A DNA stretch of 64,000 bases from Limnanthes douglasii subsp. nivea. Lineage: Eukaryota > Streptophyta > Magnoliopsida > Brassicales > Limnanthaceae. The position numbers and the translations under genes were made by a program. The stretch is taken from assembly GCA_036936605.1 (NCBI GenBank), contig JAUPFV010000002.1, forward strand, positions 168,463,739-168,527,738, in the 5' to 3' direction. Every line of letters starts with the position of its first letter. Position 1 is the stretch's first letter. The notes under the pieces are model-generated. The model saw nothing but the letters and a program-made list of their open reading frames with translations. It was not told where the DNA came from and made no database searches. Positions 11,072 through 22,679 of the stretch are shown here, piece after piece.

Positions 11072-12376
11072 ATGATTAATTCGATCATTGACATTCAATC
11101 GATGGAAGAATTTCCTGTTCTTCGCACTACTGATAATCAACAACAACATTCGAGGAAGCAATTCGTTGATCTTTTCAAACCAGAGGGAGATTGGTCGACA
11201 TTAAACCCAGAATTCACAAAAGAAACAGAGCATCATTATTCTATCCAATACAGTGAAAAGGTTAAAGAATCTCTAATCAGGAAATCAAGAATCACACTGA
11301 TTGGAAAGTTTAGTAATGGAGTTCCTAAGAAACTGAAACTTGATAGTTTCTTGGCAAATCTGAAATTCAGGGGTCCATTCAACTACGAAGTACGGGACTC
11401 TCATCACATTTTCTTCGAGTTCGAAGATGTTATAAAGATGTGGTCAAGAAATGTTTGGAGGTTTGATGATTCAGTAATGAGAATATTGAGATGGAGTCAA
11501 GATTTCAATAAAAAGTTCGAAAACCCTACTGTCTTAACCTGGGTTCGCTTTGAAAATCTGCCAGAATGCCTATATGATACTGGATTGGTGAATGATATTG
11601 TTGCAGCTATAGGGCCAACCTATATGGTTGTTGTTCCTCATAAAAATCGAGCCCATGCTAATGCCTGTTATGCCCAAATAGAAGTCGATGATCCTAAAAA
11701 TTTGAAAAGGAAACTATGGATCGGTTTTGGTAACAACGATGGTTACTGGATTTCAATCAGTTATAAGAATATGCCATCATACTGTAACTGTTGTTATCAC
11801 CTAGGGCACGAGTCATCTGAATGCAAAAAAGCTACCAAAAAAGTTGTAGAAACTGTTTCAGTTAAAGAAAACAGCAAAACGGATGAAGTTTCAGATGATA
11901 AAGAAGGAAAAGAAAAACTATCTGCAAACACTACTGAAACAAGAAATGTTATTAAAGTTTAAAGAAGAAAACTTAAATCTGTTATTACTCAAAAGGTTCA
12001 AGAGGAAGAAAAGAATTAAAGCAGTACAGACATGAATCATGATGTTAATAACAAGTCTTCACATGAGCAACTGATTAATACCATATAACAGCAAATTGAA
12101 AGCAACAAGTCGAATTTGCCAGGATATAGCAAAGAAGTTATAGAAGCTATAGACAAGATTGATGAAGAAAATTTTAAAGATCATTCTCCTGATCCAAACA
12201 TTGGAAGTTGCTCTCCTTCTCCAACGCACTCTCCTCGACAAAGCTTCAATAAAATCATAACATCCAAGATGAAAACTTCAAAAAGAAGAAGGTCAACTGG
12301 TAAGTTATCTATCAAGTCTCTAAGTTCAAGAGACAGAATCTACAAATCCTACTCTGAAAATAATCAGAGCAATTAG
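11072..12376 (+). pseudogene. LINE ORF1 (DUF4283-like, CCHC zinc knuckle)
   Basis: An open frame from 11072 to 11962 (296 codons) continues in the same frame to 12376 after in-frame stops near 11960, 12016 and 12085. The intact N-terminal part has the DUF4283-type fold of plant L1 ORF1 proteins (SRITLIGKFSNGVPKKLKLD; VRDSHHIFFEFED; WSQDFNKKFENPTVLTWVRF). A perfect CX2CX4HX4C zinc knuckle follows (CNCCYHLGHESSEC). The C-terminal extension is lysine/serine-rich (KTSKRRRSTGKLSIKSLSSR). ORF1 proteins bind element RNA and form ribonucleoprotein particles. The start could be the first ATG at 11072 or the one at 11102 (MEEFPVLR). Confidence 0.85.
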
Positions 12377-13081
12377 TTGGAATGCAAGGGGGTGAGTAAC
12401 AAGCATACCTTGAGAAGACTTAAATCTATAATAAGATCTGAGTGTATTAAGTTGCTTGCTATTCAAGAGCCTATGTCTAAGAGTGAAAAAATTAAAGAAG
12501 TTGTTGATGATCTTGGTTTTGGTGGCTGATTTGCTAATGTTTTTAGCAAGCTGTGGATTTTCTGGATGGATAATGTCAATATTAATATTGTTCTTAACAT
12601 GGAGCAATGTGTCCATATGGAGATTAAATACCCCGGAGTCGTTGAAAAAATCTACTTTACTTCAGTCTATGCTAAGTGCAACCATATTCAGAGATTGGAT
12701 CTATGGGAGAGTCTTATGGCTGTTGCTGATAATGATAAGGCTTGGATGTGTGTGGGTGATTTTAATATTATTTCCTCTCATGATGAGCAGCTGGGTTGCA
12801 TATCATCTTTTCAAGCCAGTATGGATACCTTCAATGAAACCCTAAGGAATTGTAATCTAAATTATGCTGTTTATAGTGGTTCTAAGTTTACTTGGTCTAG
12901 AAGCAACAAATGGAGAAGGCTGGATCGTGCTCTGGTCAATGATAAGTGGATCTCTATGTTTAAAGAAACACAGGTTTTTCACATGGTCAGAACATGTTCT
13001 GACCATGCTCCATTACTTATATCTGTTAACTTACTTGATACTAATAATGCTATAGGTAAAAAAAGAATTTTAGATTTCTAA
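12355..13081 (+). pseudogene. LINE ORF2, AP-endonuclease domain
   Basis: This starts with IRAISWNARG, the 'i.WN.RG' start of plant L1 endonucleases, overlapping the end of ORF1. It continues with LLAIQEPM (catalytic E of the 'I.ET/EP' motif), FTSVYAKCNHIQRLDLWESL, WMCVGDFNII ('GDFN'), GSKFTWSRSNKWRRLDRALV ('fTW....RLDR') and CSDHAPLLI ('SDH.P'). All main endonuclease motifs are visible, but a frameshift near 12410 and a stop near 12528 break the N-terminal third. This domain nicks target DNA for priming. Confidence 0.88.
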
Positions 13082-14789
13082 ACACTTGGTTCAATGATGA
13101 TACTTTCCTTAGTGTTGTTGAGCAGGATTGGAATCAGCCAATTGTTATCCATCCAAGCAAAATATTTTGGTACAAGCTAAGGAGACTCAAAGGCTGTCTT
13201 AAGAAATGGAATAAGGAGAAGTTTGGGAATGTGTTTGACAGTGTTAAAGAAACTGAAAGCAATCTAAAAAAGATGGAGAATCTTCATTATACAAACAGCA
13301 ATCAGCAAACGGCTACTAGTTTAGCTATGGCTAATAGTATGCACTTAAAAGCTTTAAGAAATGAAGATTCTTACTGGAGACATAAATGCTTTAATAAATG
13401 GTTACATGAGGGTGATGGTAATTCTAAGTTGTTCTATAATTATGTTGCTAAGAAGAGAAAGAAAAATGAAATCAAGAGTGTTAAAGATGGTGATACCTGG
13501 ATCCTGGATAAGAAAGATATAGGAAAGTCTGCAGCTGATTACTTCAAGAACATTCTTATGTCTGATCCCTACAAAAGCAAAGAAGAAGAGAATATGTTGC
13601 TGAGTAACAAGAACTTTGACTGCATTCCTTTTATAGTTACTACTGAACACAATTATAAGCTTCTTGACATAACTACTGAAGAAGAGATTTGGGGTATAAT
13701 CAGTAGCATGAGGAGTTATAGTGCCCTTGGTATGTATGGTTTCAATCTCTATTTCTTCAAACACTGCTGGCTGATTATTAAAAGGGACTTATGTAATGCC
13801 TTCAATGCTTTTATTCAAGATGGCTTCATCCCTCCTGGTCTTTTTGCCACTGGAATTTGCCTTGTCCCTAAGACCATTAACCCTATTTGGTGGAATATCT
13901 ACAGACCTATTGGACTGTGTAATCTTATCAATAGAATTTTTTCAACCCTTATCAATCATAGGATGGCTGATGTCTTACCTAAGATTATGTCTACTGCTCA
14001 ATCTGCTTTTGTCAAGGGTAGACTTATCCATGACAATATTTTATTGGCTAAAGAGATGTTATATGATATTAACATAAAGCTAAAAAAGGGAATTTTATGA
14101 TTCAGTTAGATATGTCGAAAGCATTCGACAGAATCTCTCACTCTTTCATTTTTAGAATTCTTTATGCTTTTGGTTTCAACAATAAGTTTGTTAGTCTTAT
14201 TAAGAAGATGATTACTGATGTTCATGTTTCAATGCTTATTAATGGAGAAACTTTTGATTATTTTAAAATGAAGAGAGGTTTAAGGCAATGGGATCCTATC
14301 TCCCCTATCCTTTTCATTCTGGGTCAAGAATTTCTTAGCAGAGGTCTTAACAGCCTTTTCAATGCTCACCCTAAAATGTGTTATGCTTCTAGATCTAAAT
14401 ACATCATCCCTTATATCATGTTTGTTGATGACATATTAGTGTTCACTAATAGTATACCTAATTCTATTGATGTTTTAAGATGCTATCTAGATTTGTATCA
14501 GCAAATTTCAGGTCAGGCCATAAATAAAAGCAAAACAAAGCTGATTGTTTCATCCAAGTTCAATTCTTCAAAGGTGCAAAATCTCAAGGTGCAAACTGGC
14601 TTTGATGTATACTTCCTTCTTATCTCTCATTTAGGCATTATTGTCTCAAATAACAACAAAGCAAAGATCTACAATCCCATCCTAAACAAGATCAATGACA
14701 GAATCACTGAATGGGACAGTGAGATGCTCTCTTATGGTGCCAGGTTATCTTTAGTTACAAATGTGCTTCTTCCTATTACATACCATTAG
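13082..14789 (+). pseudogene. LINE ORF2, reverse transcriptase domain
   Basis: Two long frames (13231-14100 and 14097-14789) overlap by four bases and imply a one-base frameshift. The first has a helical linker (WLHEGDGNSKLFYNYVAKKR), then 'FFKHCW', 'YRPIGLCNLINRIFSTLINH' and 'QSAFVKGRLIHDNILLAKEM'. The second has LDMSKAFDRISHSF (catalytic D), GLRQWDPISPILFIL and MFVDDILVF. The catalytic box at 14421-14432 is F-V-D-D, where plant L1 elements normally have F-A-D-D, so both aspartates remain. A G-to-W change in GLRQGDP is visible (GLRQWDP). Confidence 0.92.
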
Positions 14790-15959
14790 TTACAATGTTG
14801 TGAAATTCCTAGAGCTATTATCTACAAGATTGAAACTACTTTAAATAGATTTCTTTGGAGAACTAAGTATAATCAAAAGGTTGTCAACTGGTCTACCTGG
14901 TCCTATATTTACAAACCTCTTGGAGAAGGAGGCCTAAATGTTAGAAAACTAATCGATATTCAGAACTCCTTCTCTCACAAATTATGGTTTAAGTTTAGAA
15001 AAAATAGTTGTTTTTGGTCAAATGTTATGAATGATATATACTGCAAAAATGTTCATATTTTATATATTAACAACATAAAGGGTTCCTCAGTTTGGAACAG
15101 ATTGTGCAATATAAGAAAACAAGCTGGCAGCAATGTTACCTGGATCCTTGGCAGAGGCAATATTGATTTCTGGAAAGATTCTTGGCACAATATTCCTGCA
15201 ATAGCCACTGACAACAACATAAACTGGTATGTTGATGTTAAGGTTAACTCTTTTTGGCAAAATAACTCTTGGAATCTACATGATATGCAGGGAAGTATTG
15301 ATAATAATAGAATGCAAATGATCAATAAGCTGCATATTACTGATAATGAAGACATAATTTGTTGGAAGCTTTCTAAGGACAAAGATTTCAACTTGAAGCA
15401 GACATGGGAGAGCATAAGAACTAAACACAACTTCTCAAACTTATATAGCAAGATTTGGAACTCAAAAATCCCCAGGAAGTTCTCTTTTATAACCTAGAAA
15501 CTTATACATAAATTTATTGCTTTAGACTCTATTATGATGAAGAAGGACATTAGTATGGCTTCTAAGTGTGTGTTCTGTGAAAATTGTGAGGAAAAGAATC
15601 ATTTGTTTGTCAACTGCACGTTTGATTGGCAGATTTGGAATTGGTTTGCTTGCATCTTTAACATCAAAATCAAAAGATTTATGATTCTTTCTCATGTATT
15701 AAGATGTTGGTTTTGGTTTTCAAAAGCAAAATTTCATATTACTCACTTGGTTCCCCAAGCTATTTGCTGGGTAATTTGGAAAGCAAGAAATGCTATAAAA
15801 CATAAAGGAATTCAGTTTAATGTAAACAAAGCCATTGATACCATCACAAGTATAATCAAAAGTGTTGAAATTTCAGGAAATCTTAATCATAAGCACTGGT
15901 TGAAGTCTTATAATGCAGGTATTATGCTTAGTTGCAGTTCAATCGAGAGAAAGGATAAG
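14790..15959 (+). pseudogene. LINE ORF2, thumb/linker and zinc-binding RT-associated region
   Basis: After a stop near 14789 the coding sequence continues through FLWRTKYNQKVVNWSTWSYI and PLGEGGLNVRKL, typical of plant L1 ORF2. Next come WILGRGNIDFWKDSWHNIP and the zf-RVT segment (SKIWNSKIPRKFSFIT, stop, then ASKCVFCENCEEKNHLFVNC). The C..C...H..C pattern suggests a zinc-binding fold. Stops at about 15497-15500 and the gap before 15027 break it. In family members this joins RT to RNase H. Confidence 0.85.
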
Positions 15960-16469
15960 CCAATATACCTAAGATGGGATCCTCCAGTGAAACCCCGATT
16001 GAGGATGAATGTTGATGGCTCGTGTGCATCGAATGGTGAAGCTGGAACTGGTGTTCTCTTCAGAAACAGTGATGGAGATATCATCCAAGCATATGGAAAT
16101 CTGTTGGGAAAAGCTTCTCATCTTCAAGCGGAAATTATGGCTATGCTTCATGGCTTAATAGCTTGCTACAAAAACAGTTGGACTCAAGTAGACATTGAGT
16201 CTGATTCCTTAATCCTCATCAAGCAACTCACAAGCAATCCAATCTCAGACTTCGAAGACCCTAATATAAGCTACTGCCGTAAACTCATTCACAAGAATAT
16301 GAACTTAAAGCACATCTCTAGGGTCCAAAACCAAGCAGCCGATTGGCTTGCAAAATGGACCCTAAAGTGTAAGCTAAAGCTTAATTATCAGCATCTCAAT
16401 GCTCCTCCAAAACTTCTTGCAATCTTTTTTCTAGAAAGCCTTGGGTTGGGTTATATTCAAAGAGATTAA
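15960..16469 (+). pseudogene. LINE ORF2, C-terminal RNase H domain
   Basis: The frame ending at 16469 carries a plant-type RNase H: LRMNVDGSCASNGEAGTGVL (catalytic D), HLQAEIMAMLHGLIAC (catalytic E), VDIESDSLILIKQL (catalytic D) and ISRVQNQAADWLAKW (final D). All four acidic residues are present. Some plant L1 lineages acquired such an RNase H domain downstream of RT; it removes template RNA. The reading frame 15534-16469 is itself open and includes the end of the zinc-binding segment. Confidence 0.88.
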
Positions 16470-16763
16470 ATTTTAGACCATGGATACTGCTAGGTTTTTT
16501 ATTTTGTAGGAAAGCAAGGATGCTGAAGCTGAAGAAAGATAATCTCAGGAAAGTTGGTGAGAAGAATTGCTGTTGGAGATTTGTTCTGATGCTTGCTGAT
16601 TTTTGAGTTAAGAGAGGATTAAAGATGAATTCTTTTGTCTGAATTTGGAGGGAATTTTTTGCTCCAAAATTCATTTTCGTCTTAAACTTTGGGAAATTTT
16701 GCTACTAATCCCTCAATTTTGTATTTCTTTCAATTAGTCAATAATAATATTTCTTTTGATAAA

Positions 16764-16781
16764 AAAACTATTTATTTATGA
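16764..16781. repeat. Right target-site duplication of the LINE
   Basis: Exact repeat of 10963-10980. It follows the A-rich tail, so the last few A bases cannot be assigned to tail or duplication with certainty. Confidence 0.9.
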
Positions 16782-18222
16782 TAAATATATATTTAAAGAA
16801 TTAATGGTTTTTAAAAAATTAAATTATTGATAATTATTTAGATTTTATTTAATATCCACCCACCCTTTTTTGTTATTGCGATTTTAACATGTTTTTTTCT
16901 ATATGATCAGAGATTAGTTTTTTTCCATGTTCGATCAATTCATCAATATCTTTTGCAATTGTGGACGGTTTGTATTTTATTTTTATTTTTTATATTTATC
17001 GATTGTTTATTGATTCACATGTGATTTTTGTTTTCTGTTTTTTGGTATTTTTTTTATTGTATTGAGTTATTTTGTTGTTGTTTTTATGACAATATGATTT
17101 TTTTAGTTATGTTGATTTTATGATTTCATGCATTCACCTAAATGTTTTGACAATCATCTTAAAATACTGACCTTGGATTAATAGATTTGGGTTCAAAAAT
17201 ATATGTTAACTCATTGCAAAAATATGTTATAGATTGTTGCGTAAAAAAGTTGTGAAATTACATGGTATATGGTTATGTAAAATACAAGTATAATTGGGTT
17301 GGAAATTTATGATTTAATTTGTTGCGCAATTCTTTAATAAATTATTGCAATTATGAAATAACAATATATAAAGAAATGATAACATAAAATTAATACTTCA
17401 AAAAAAACAAATGATTGTTTAGAGGCATACAACTTTTACGAATCAAATATTATTCTGAATTTAATATACATGCATCTATCAATATTTTATTATATTTCTA
17501 TCGTTAAGAAATAATGTAAAAAATTCAACTATTTTCATTATCGCAAAATCTAGGTCATATGTTTTCGATATTTTTCGGGTTCCAATAAAGTACCTCGCAT
17601 ACTCACAAATAAAAGCTTCACAATCAATAGAACCAGTTTTTTTGTTTTAGAATGTCTAATGGGATTTCGAATTTTATTGTTGGTTTTAGCATAATGAGTT
17701 TCTTTTCGATAAGATATTTGTACGGGAAAATTAAATTGGCCCAGTCGTTTGTATAATATTTAAGAAAATTATAATGTAAATCAAACAATGTTATATGATG
17801 ATAATACTTACCATTTTTTAGCTAACTTCATTGTTTGGTTAGTTTCACCATATAATCACGAGTTGTAGTTGTATATAATGTCTATGTCTAAATCAAATAC
17901 ACATAATGTCTAATGATTTGATCCATTTTTTACTTTACTTTTGTACAAATTACACTTATAATATATCTTGTTTATGTAGGTCTCACCTTGTATATATTAT
18001 CAATTATTGGGATAACATCTCTTTTATCTTGTATTAATGTTTATAATATGATATATATACAATCAAATTAATAAAAATAAAGAATTCAAAACTTTTATTT
18101 TAACCTAATAAATTAACTTACCAATGCATAAGTTGATATGTAGATTGATTTTCCACATTCTGGAAGATTTAAGCCATAAAGTTGTGAAACATTTACATTA
18201 TTATTTAGCTTTTCCACTTTGA

Positions 18223-18292
<70 letters not shown>

Positions 18293-18530
18293 CATCAATC
18301 GCATGTAAAAAAATAAAATAAAAGGATGTAGAGTTAGGTGTTAACTAGTTGTGAAAATACCAAGTGTTAACTGGGTGCGTTATTAGGTACAATTTGGATG
18401 TGAGAATATAAAACTCACTGATTGTAAAATTAAGAGTAATGTGAGTACCTAAATATGAACAAACTAAGTGCGTGAATTGAGAACGAACTCAGCTTTTGTT
18501 TTCTTAAAAAATGAACAGATGTTTGGCATT
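16782..18530. other. AT-rich gene-free stretch
   Basis: No coding region is supported. The sequence is strongly AT-rich. It repeats phrases such as GTTGCG..AAA and GTGAAATTAC that also occur on the far side of E2 (29500-31950), so E2 may sit inside one larger repeat. A microsatellite lies at 18225-18292. Confidence 0.6.
18225..18292. repeat. (AT)n(GT)n microsatellite
   Basis: About 25 AT dinucleotides run directly into about nine GT dinucleotides. The open frames across it (alternating Tyr-Ile) are artefacts. Confidence 0.97.
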
Positions 18531-19135
18531 TGAAATGAAATATTGTGGACTAAAATGTAAATAATGAAACCTTGTATAGTAGATTATAAAGTTAGAGGAA
18601 GAATTGAGTAATATGTATTTACGTGAGAGACTAGCATATAATAAGTCCATTTATGTAACTGATTTCAGTTGTACGCCAAGTCATTGTGTCTCTATATAAA
18701 GGCCAATGTTGATCTAATAAGAGCATCCCCAACAAATACGTTAATTGACAGTTTAAAGTAAATTTAACTATTATATATGATTTTTTTCTTTCCAACAGAT
18801 ACGCTAAAAGACTATCTATACTTATTAGCTTAAATTAAGGTAGGTATATTTGTAGTATCAGTTACACAATAGGTAAAATTTATTTGTTACTTCCCTTGTT
18901 TTTCTCCTAATGGGCAACTAACTTAAATATACTTTATCTGTTGGAAGAAAAAGATAATATTTAAATTTACATTACCTAAATACTATCTATATTTACCTAA
19001 AAAATAGAGTATCTGTTGGGGATGCTCTAATAGGGTTGAACTTTTGAGCTAAAGCACTCATATACTTTGACTTTCTCTCTCTAAAGTTTTACTTCTCTCG
19101 TTTACTAAAGTGATTCCAAATAATAAGACTCACCA
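18531..19135 (+). repeat. E2 5' LTR, interrupted by a MITE
   Basis: This aligns with 28190-28511 from AAATG.AATATTG through CTCGTTTACTAAAGTGATT to ..CACCA. It carries a TATA box (TCTATATAAAGG, 18691-18702). Without the 307-bp MITE and its extra TAA it is about 295 bp; the 3' copy is 322 bp, and a few bases after the TG start appear deleted here. It provides the promoter for element RNA. Confidence 0.9.
18721..19027. mobile_element. PIF/Harbinger-type MITE inside the E2 5' LTR
   Basis: This 307-bp insert has terminal inverted repeats GAGCATCCCCAACA / TGTTGGGGATGCTC (similarity extends to about 20 bp). It is flanked by the 3-bp target duplication TAA (18718-18720 and 19028-19030). The empty site is seen in the E2 3' LTR (GATCTAATAAAGGGGTTG, near 28378-28395). 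TAA duplication and short non-coding length fit a Tourist/PIF-Harbinger MITE. Confidence 0.92.
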
Positions 19136-19137
19136 AA

Positions 19138-19156
19138 TTGGCGACTCTACTAAGGA
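19138..19156 (+). promoter_or_regulatory. E2 tRNA primer-binding site
   Basis: TTGGCGACTCTACTAAGGA lies two bases inside the 5' LTR. It closely resembles the primer-binding site of Tat/Ogre elements, described as complementary to a tRNA-Arg 3' end. It primes minus-strand DNA synthesis. Confidence 0.8.
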
Positions 19157-19285
19157 CGATTAACAATCAGTGTGTATTTTGTTAGCTCGAATTTTATCAA
19201 TCTTGAAAAACAATCTTGAAACTTTATGATGAATCCAGAAAACAATCTTTTGGTTTGATCAACTATCGAGACGTTAAGAGAAGAT

Positions 19286-21050
19286 TTGCAGATGATGGAT
19301 GATAGACCAGAAAGATCTGCTCTTATCCACCAAACTCAATCTGATATAGAAGTACGAATGAATCAACTATTGGATAAGATAAACGATTTGAATGAGAAAT
19401 ATGATCAGAGAGAGCAGGAAATTCAGTCAGCAAGGCTGCAATTAAAGGTGAGACAAATGAATGAACAAACTAAAGTTGGAAACCAATCTGATCAATCTTG
19501 CACTGATCATCAGATCAGGAATGAGCAGAAGAAGGCGCGCTTTGATTCTCCAAAAGAGTGTCACTCTTCTCGAAAAGAAAAGAAAGATAAGCAAAAGTGT
19601 GTCACAATTAGTGACGAGGAGGTTAAGAGCTCTTGCTCAGGTTTTAAAAGATACAAGGGTTCTTCGAAAGAAGAGAGGGATCAGCCTCCAAAATACAAGA
19701 AAGAGCACAGATCTATGAGAGATAGTATACATCGATGATTGAGGGAGTCTAATTGGTTCGAATGAAACACGTCGAATCAGTATGATGACGCTGATCAGAA
19801 TTTATATGCAGTAATGGGAACCAAAGATCAATATGTTCAAGGTGTCGATTGGAGGAATTCTCCATTGACAAGTGAAATCTGATTATGCTTCCAAAGCGTT
19901 TTGATATAGCCAAAGTAGAAAAGTTCAATGGGATGCAGGATCCGGATGATAACATCAAACAATTCAAAAATTATAAGATGAATTTTGAGGACGACGACAT
20001 ACTGGTATGTCGGGCTTTTCTCATAGAATTTTAAAGGGACACGTTTGAAATGGTATAACCGAATTCCAAGGGGATCCATTTCAAATTTTAGAGACTTTTA
20101 TACTACTTTTTGGATGTAGTTTGTTAGTTGCAAAGAAATGAGAGCAAACAACGACACGATCATCCAATGCAAGCAGGAAGTTAGAGAAAAATTGAAGGAT
20201 TACACGAAGCAATTTGTTTTGCCAAAGGCAAGTTTGGATAACTGTGAAGAACCGGTGGCGATGGTAGCTTTTCACCAAGGGTTATTGCCATGGGATCTGG
20301 CTAATGAGGCAACAAAAAAGAAGGCTTTAACTTTTGGATCATTAATGGCTCAGGTTGAAGATCAAATCAAAGTTGCAGAATCAACTAAGGTTCAAAGAGG
20401 AGGAGTTAACGTTCTAAATATTCAAGGATTGTGTCCTATAACCAAGGGCAATATTCAAATGCTAATCAACAAGCCCATCTGAGGAATAACAATTTACCCC
20501 CTCGAATCGGGGGATATTCGAATCAAGCTCCATCTTATCAAATTAATAGGTCAAGGCCGAATCAATGGGTAAGGGCTGCATATTATACGGATTTGACTGA
20601 AAGCATGGCAATAATTTTTGATAAAACTAAAAGCTACGTAAATTTTAGGAAGCCCGCTCCAATCAACAGGCCAATGGAGGAGCTGAACAACAAATTATAT
20701 GGGCACAACAATGACATTGGTCATGACACCAATGATTGCATTTCTTTGAAAAAAGGAAGTTCAAATTTTGATTGAGAATGGAAAGCTACTGACTTATATA
20801 AAGTCACAGGGCAGTGCATCGAAAAATCCAGCATCGAATTCACAGCCAGCCAACCCAAATGCGCAAGCAGAAAATTTGATGATTCTAGATTCAAAGGTTA
20901 ATGAGTTTGATGTTGCCTCAGAGTATTTGGATATGGATCCAGATAGATTAATTTTGATGACGGTGGAAGAGCTAATAAAGAAAGGGCATGCTCGAAGTCT
21001 GCGTGAGTATTTCGAGTCACTAGCCATTTTTGGGGTGATTCGATGATTGG
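19286..21050 (+). pseudogene. E2 gag remnant
   Basis: Coding begins with a coiled-coil N-terminus (19286-19738; MNQLLDKINDLNEKYDQREQ, then lysine-rich). A capsid core follows after frameshifts (19880-20110; PKRFDIAKVEKFNGMQDPDD, LKWYNRIPRGS), then LANEATKKKALTFGSLMAQ (20138-20482) and a zinc-knuckle-like segment (20431-20775, NNDIGHDTNDC). The first cysteine and histidine of the expected knuckle are not seen. Gag packages element RNA. At least four frame breaks are present. Confidence 0.85.
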
Positions 21051-21820
21051 TAATACCGATAGTTTGAGGAAAAGACATGTTGTCAAATTAACAACTCATA
21101 TAGAGGGGAGTATGTCTACTAATTTTTATGGCAAAAGAGACATTTCTTTTATTTTGTTCGATGAGGATGATTTGTAAGGAACTGTAGGGCCGCATGATGA
21201 TGAAGTGGTCATTGGAGCAGAAGTTGCTAGCGTTGAAATTAGACGCGTGCTTATATATACCGGGAGTTCCGCGAATGTCCTTTTTAAAGCAACATATGAC
21301 AGGATGTGCAATCCTCCTCGAATTTCTCAGTCAGAGCGCACAATCATTGGTTTCACTGGAGTGACTACATAGGTAAGAGGAGAATTTGAGGGGGATGTAG
21401 GTTTGGGGAAAATACCCTTTCAGAAGAAGGTTCAAGTGCTTTTTATGGTGGTAGACTGTCCCATGAGTTATAATTTCATTTTTGGAAGGTTTTGGTTGTC
21501 AATGATGTATGGTGTTGTGTCAACAGTTTATCAATGTTTTAAATATGTAGTTGTAGATCAAGTACGGGTCGTTCAAAGTGACCAAAAAGTTGCAAGGGAA
21601 TTTTATGCCACTGCACTTCGGATTCGAGGATCCAGCAATAGAGATATAACGAGTGAATAACAGTCAAGGGGGTTGACCTAGAATTTAGATAAAATTGTTG
21701 ATGATCCGAGGGAAACCCAGGGTCCTTAACAATAACTGAAGAGATTGAGGAGTATACGTTTTCTGAGGGAAAAGTACTTCGAATAAGAACCTATGGACCG
21801 TAGTTTTATGTCAACGACTG
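21051..21820 (+). pseudogene. E2 aspartic protease with mutated active site
   Basis: The segment DDEVVIGAEVASVEIRRVL leads into the active-site loop at 21247-21280, which reads L-I-Y-T-G-S-S-A-N-V-L-F. The catalytic aspartate of DTG is replaced by tyrosine (codon 21256-21258). Downstream, 21403-21660 keeps the 'KKVQVLFMVVDCPMSYNFIF' and 'WLSMMYGVVSTVYQCFKYV' segments common to E3 and E4. It would cleave Gag-Pol, but without the aspartate it cannot work. Confidence 0.82.
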
Positions 21821-22650
21821 TTGCAATTTTTGTTTCATAATTTGAATATTTTCGCTTGGAAAACAGAGGATGTGGTAGGTGTACCGATCAAAGTAATCTA
21901 TCATAGTTTAGCTGTTAATCCGAGGGTGAAGCCTGTAATCCAAAAAATAAGGGAATTTTCAGCAGAAAAGGCAAAAGCAATTGTTTCTGAATTGGATCGT
22001 TTATCCAGGGTCATACATATAAGGGAATCATAGTATCTTTTATGGACAATGAATTCAGTAGTGGTCAAGAAGAAAAACAGATAATGGAGAATGTGTGTGG
22101 ATTTTACAGACTTAAATCGAGCATGTCCTAAAGACCCATTGCTTGTTCCTTGAATAGACCAGCTGATTGATTCCACTTCGGGAAACCAAATATTGACTTT
22201 TATGGATGCTTTTACGGGATATAATCAAATCCATAGATCCGAAGGATCAAGAATGTACTACTTTTATCACTGACAGAGGTTTACATTGTTATAAAGTTAT
22301 ATATTTTGGATTGAAGAATGTCGGGGCCACTTACCAAAGGTTAATGAATAAAGTGTTTGCCACTCAAATTGGAGGTAAAAAAGCTTAGCAGATGAGGGAC
22401 ACTTAGAAGATCTAGAAGAGACAATCTTGAATTTAAGGGTAATAAGACTAAAACTGAATCGTAAAAAATGTACTTTTGGAGTTCGATCAGGGAAGTTCTT
22501 GGGTTTTGTTGTCAGTAAAAATGGGATAGAAGCTGACCTAGAACAGTTGAAAGTTGTAGTATTAATGAACTGCCTCGAACTATCAAAGAAGTACAAGTTT
22601 TAACAGGAAGGTTAGCAACACTTAATAGATTTATTTCTCGATTCTCTAAT
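21821..22650 (+). pseudogene. E2 reverse transcriptase, catalytic box deleted
   Basis: Visible motifs: NIFAWKTEDVVGVPIKVI, then 'RMCVDFTDLNRACPKD', LTFMDAFTGYNQI and ATYQRLMNKVFATQIGGK. The next expected block, Y-V-D-D, is missing: after GGK (about 22380) the frame resumes in ADEGHLEDLEETILNLR, which in E4 lies past the YVDD box. About 40 bp have been lost. Later pieces (KCTFGVRSGKFLGFVVSKNG) are intact. Several stops add to the inactivation. Confidence 0.88.
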
Positions 22651-22679
22651 AAATGTTTTCCTTTCTTTCAAGTGTTGTG

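Larger units (their letters stand above)
10981..16763 (+). mobile_element. L1-type LINE retrotransposon, near full length
   Basis: A plus-strand non-LTR element of about 5.78 kb: ORF1 (DUF4283-like plus zinc knuckle), then ORF2 with AP-endonuclease, reverse transcriptase, zinc-binding RT-associated region and RNase H. It ends in an A-rich tail (GATAAAAAAA) and is bounded by an exact 18-bp target duplication (10963-10980 and 16764-16781). Because the 5' region is present, this looks like a full-length insertion rather than the common 5'-truncated kind. Both ORFs carry stops or frameshifts, so it is inactive. It reads away from the WD40 gene, head to head with it. Confidence 0.93.

Noticed and set aside
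18113..18304. Open frame of alternating Tyr-Ile on the minus strand
   Set aside because: It is a translation of the AT/GT microsatellite at 18225-18292.
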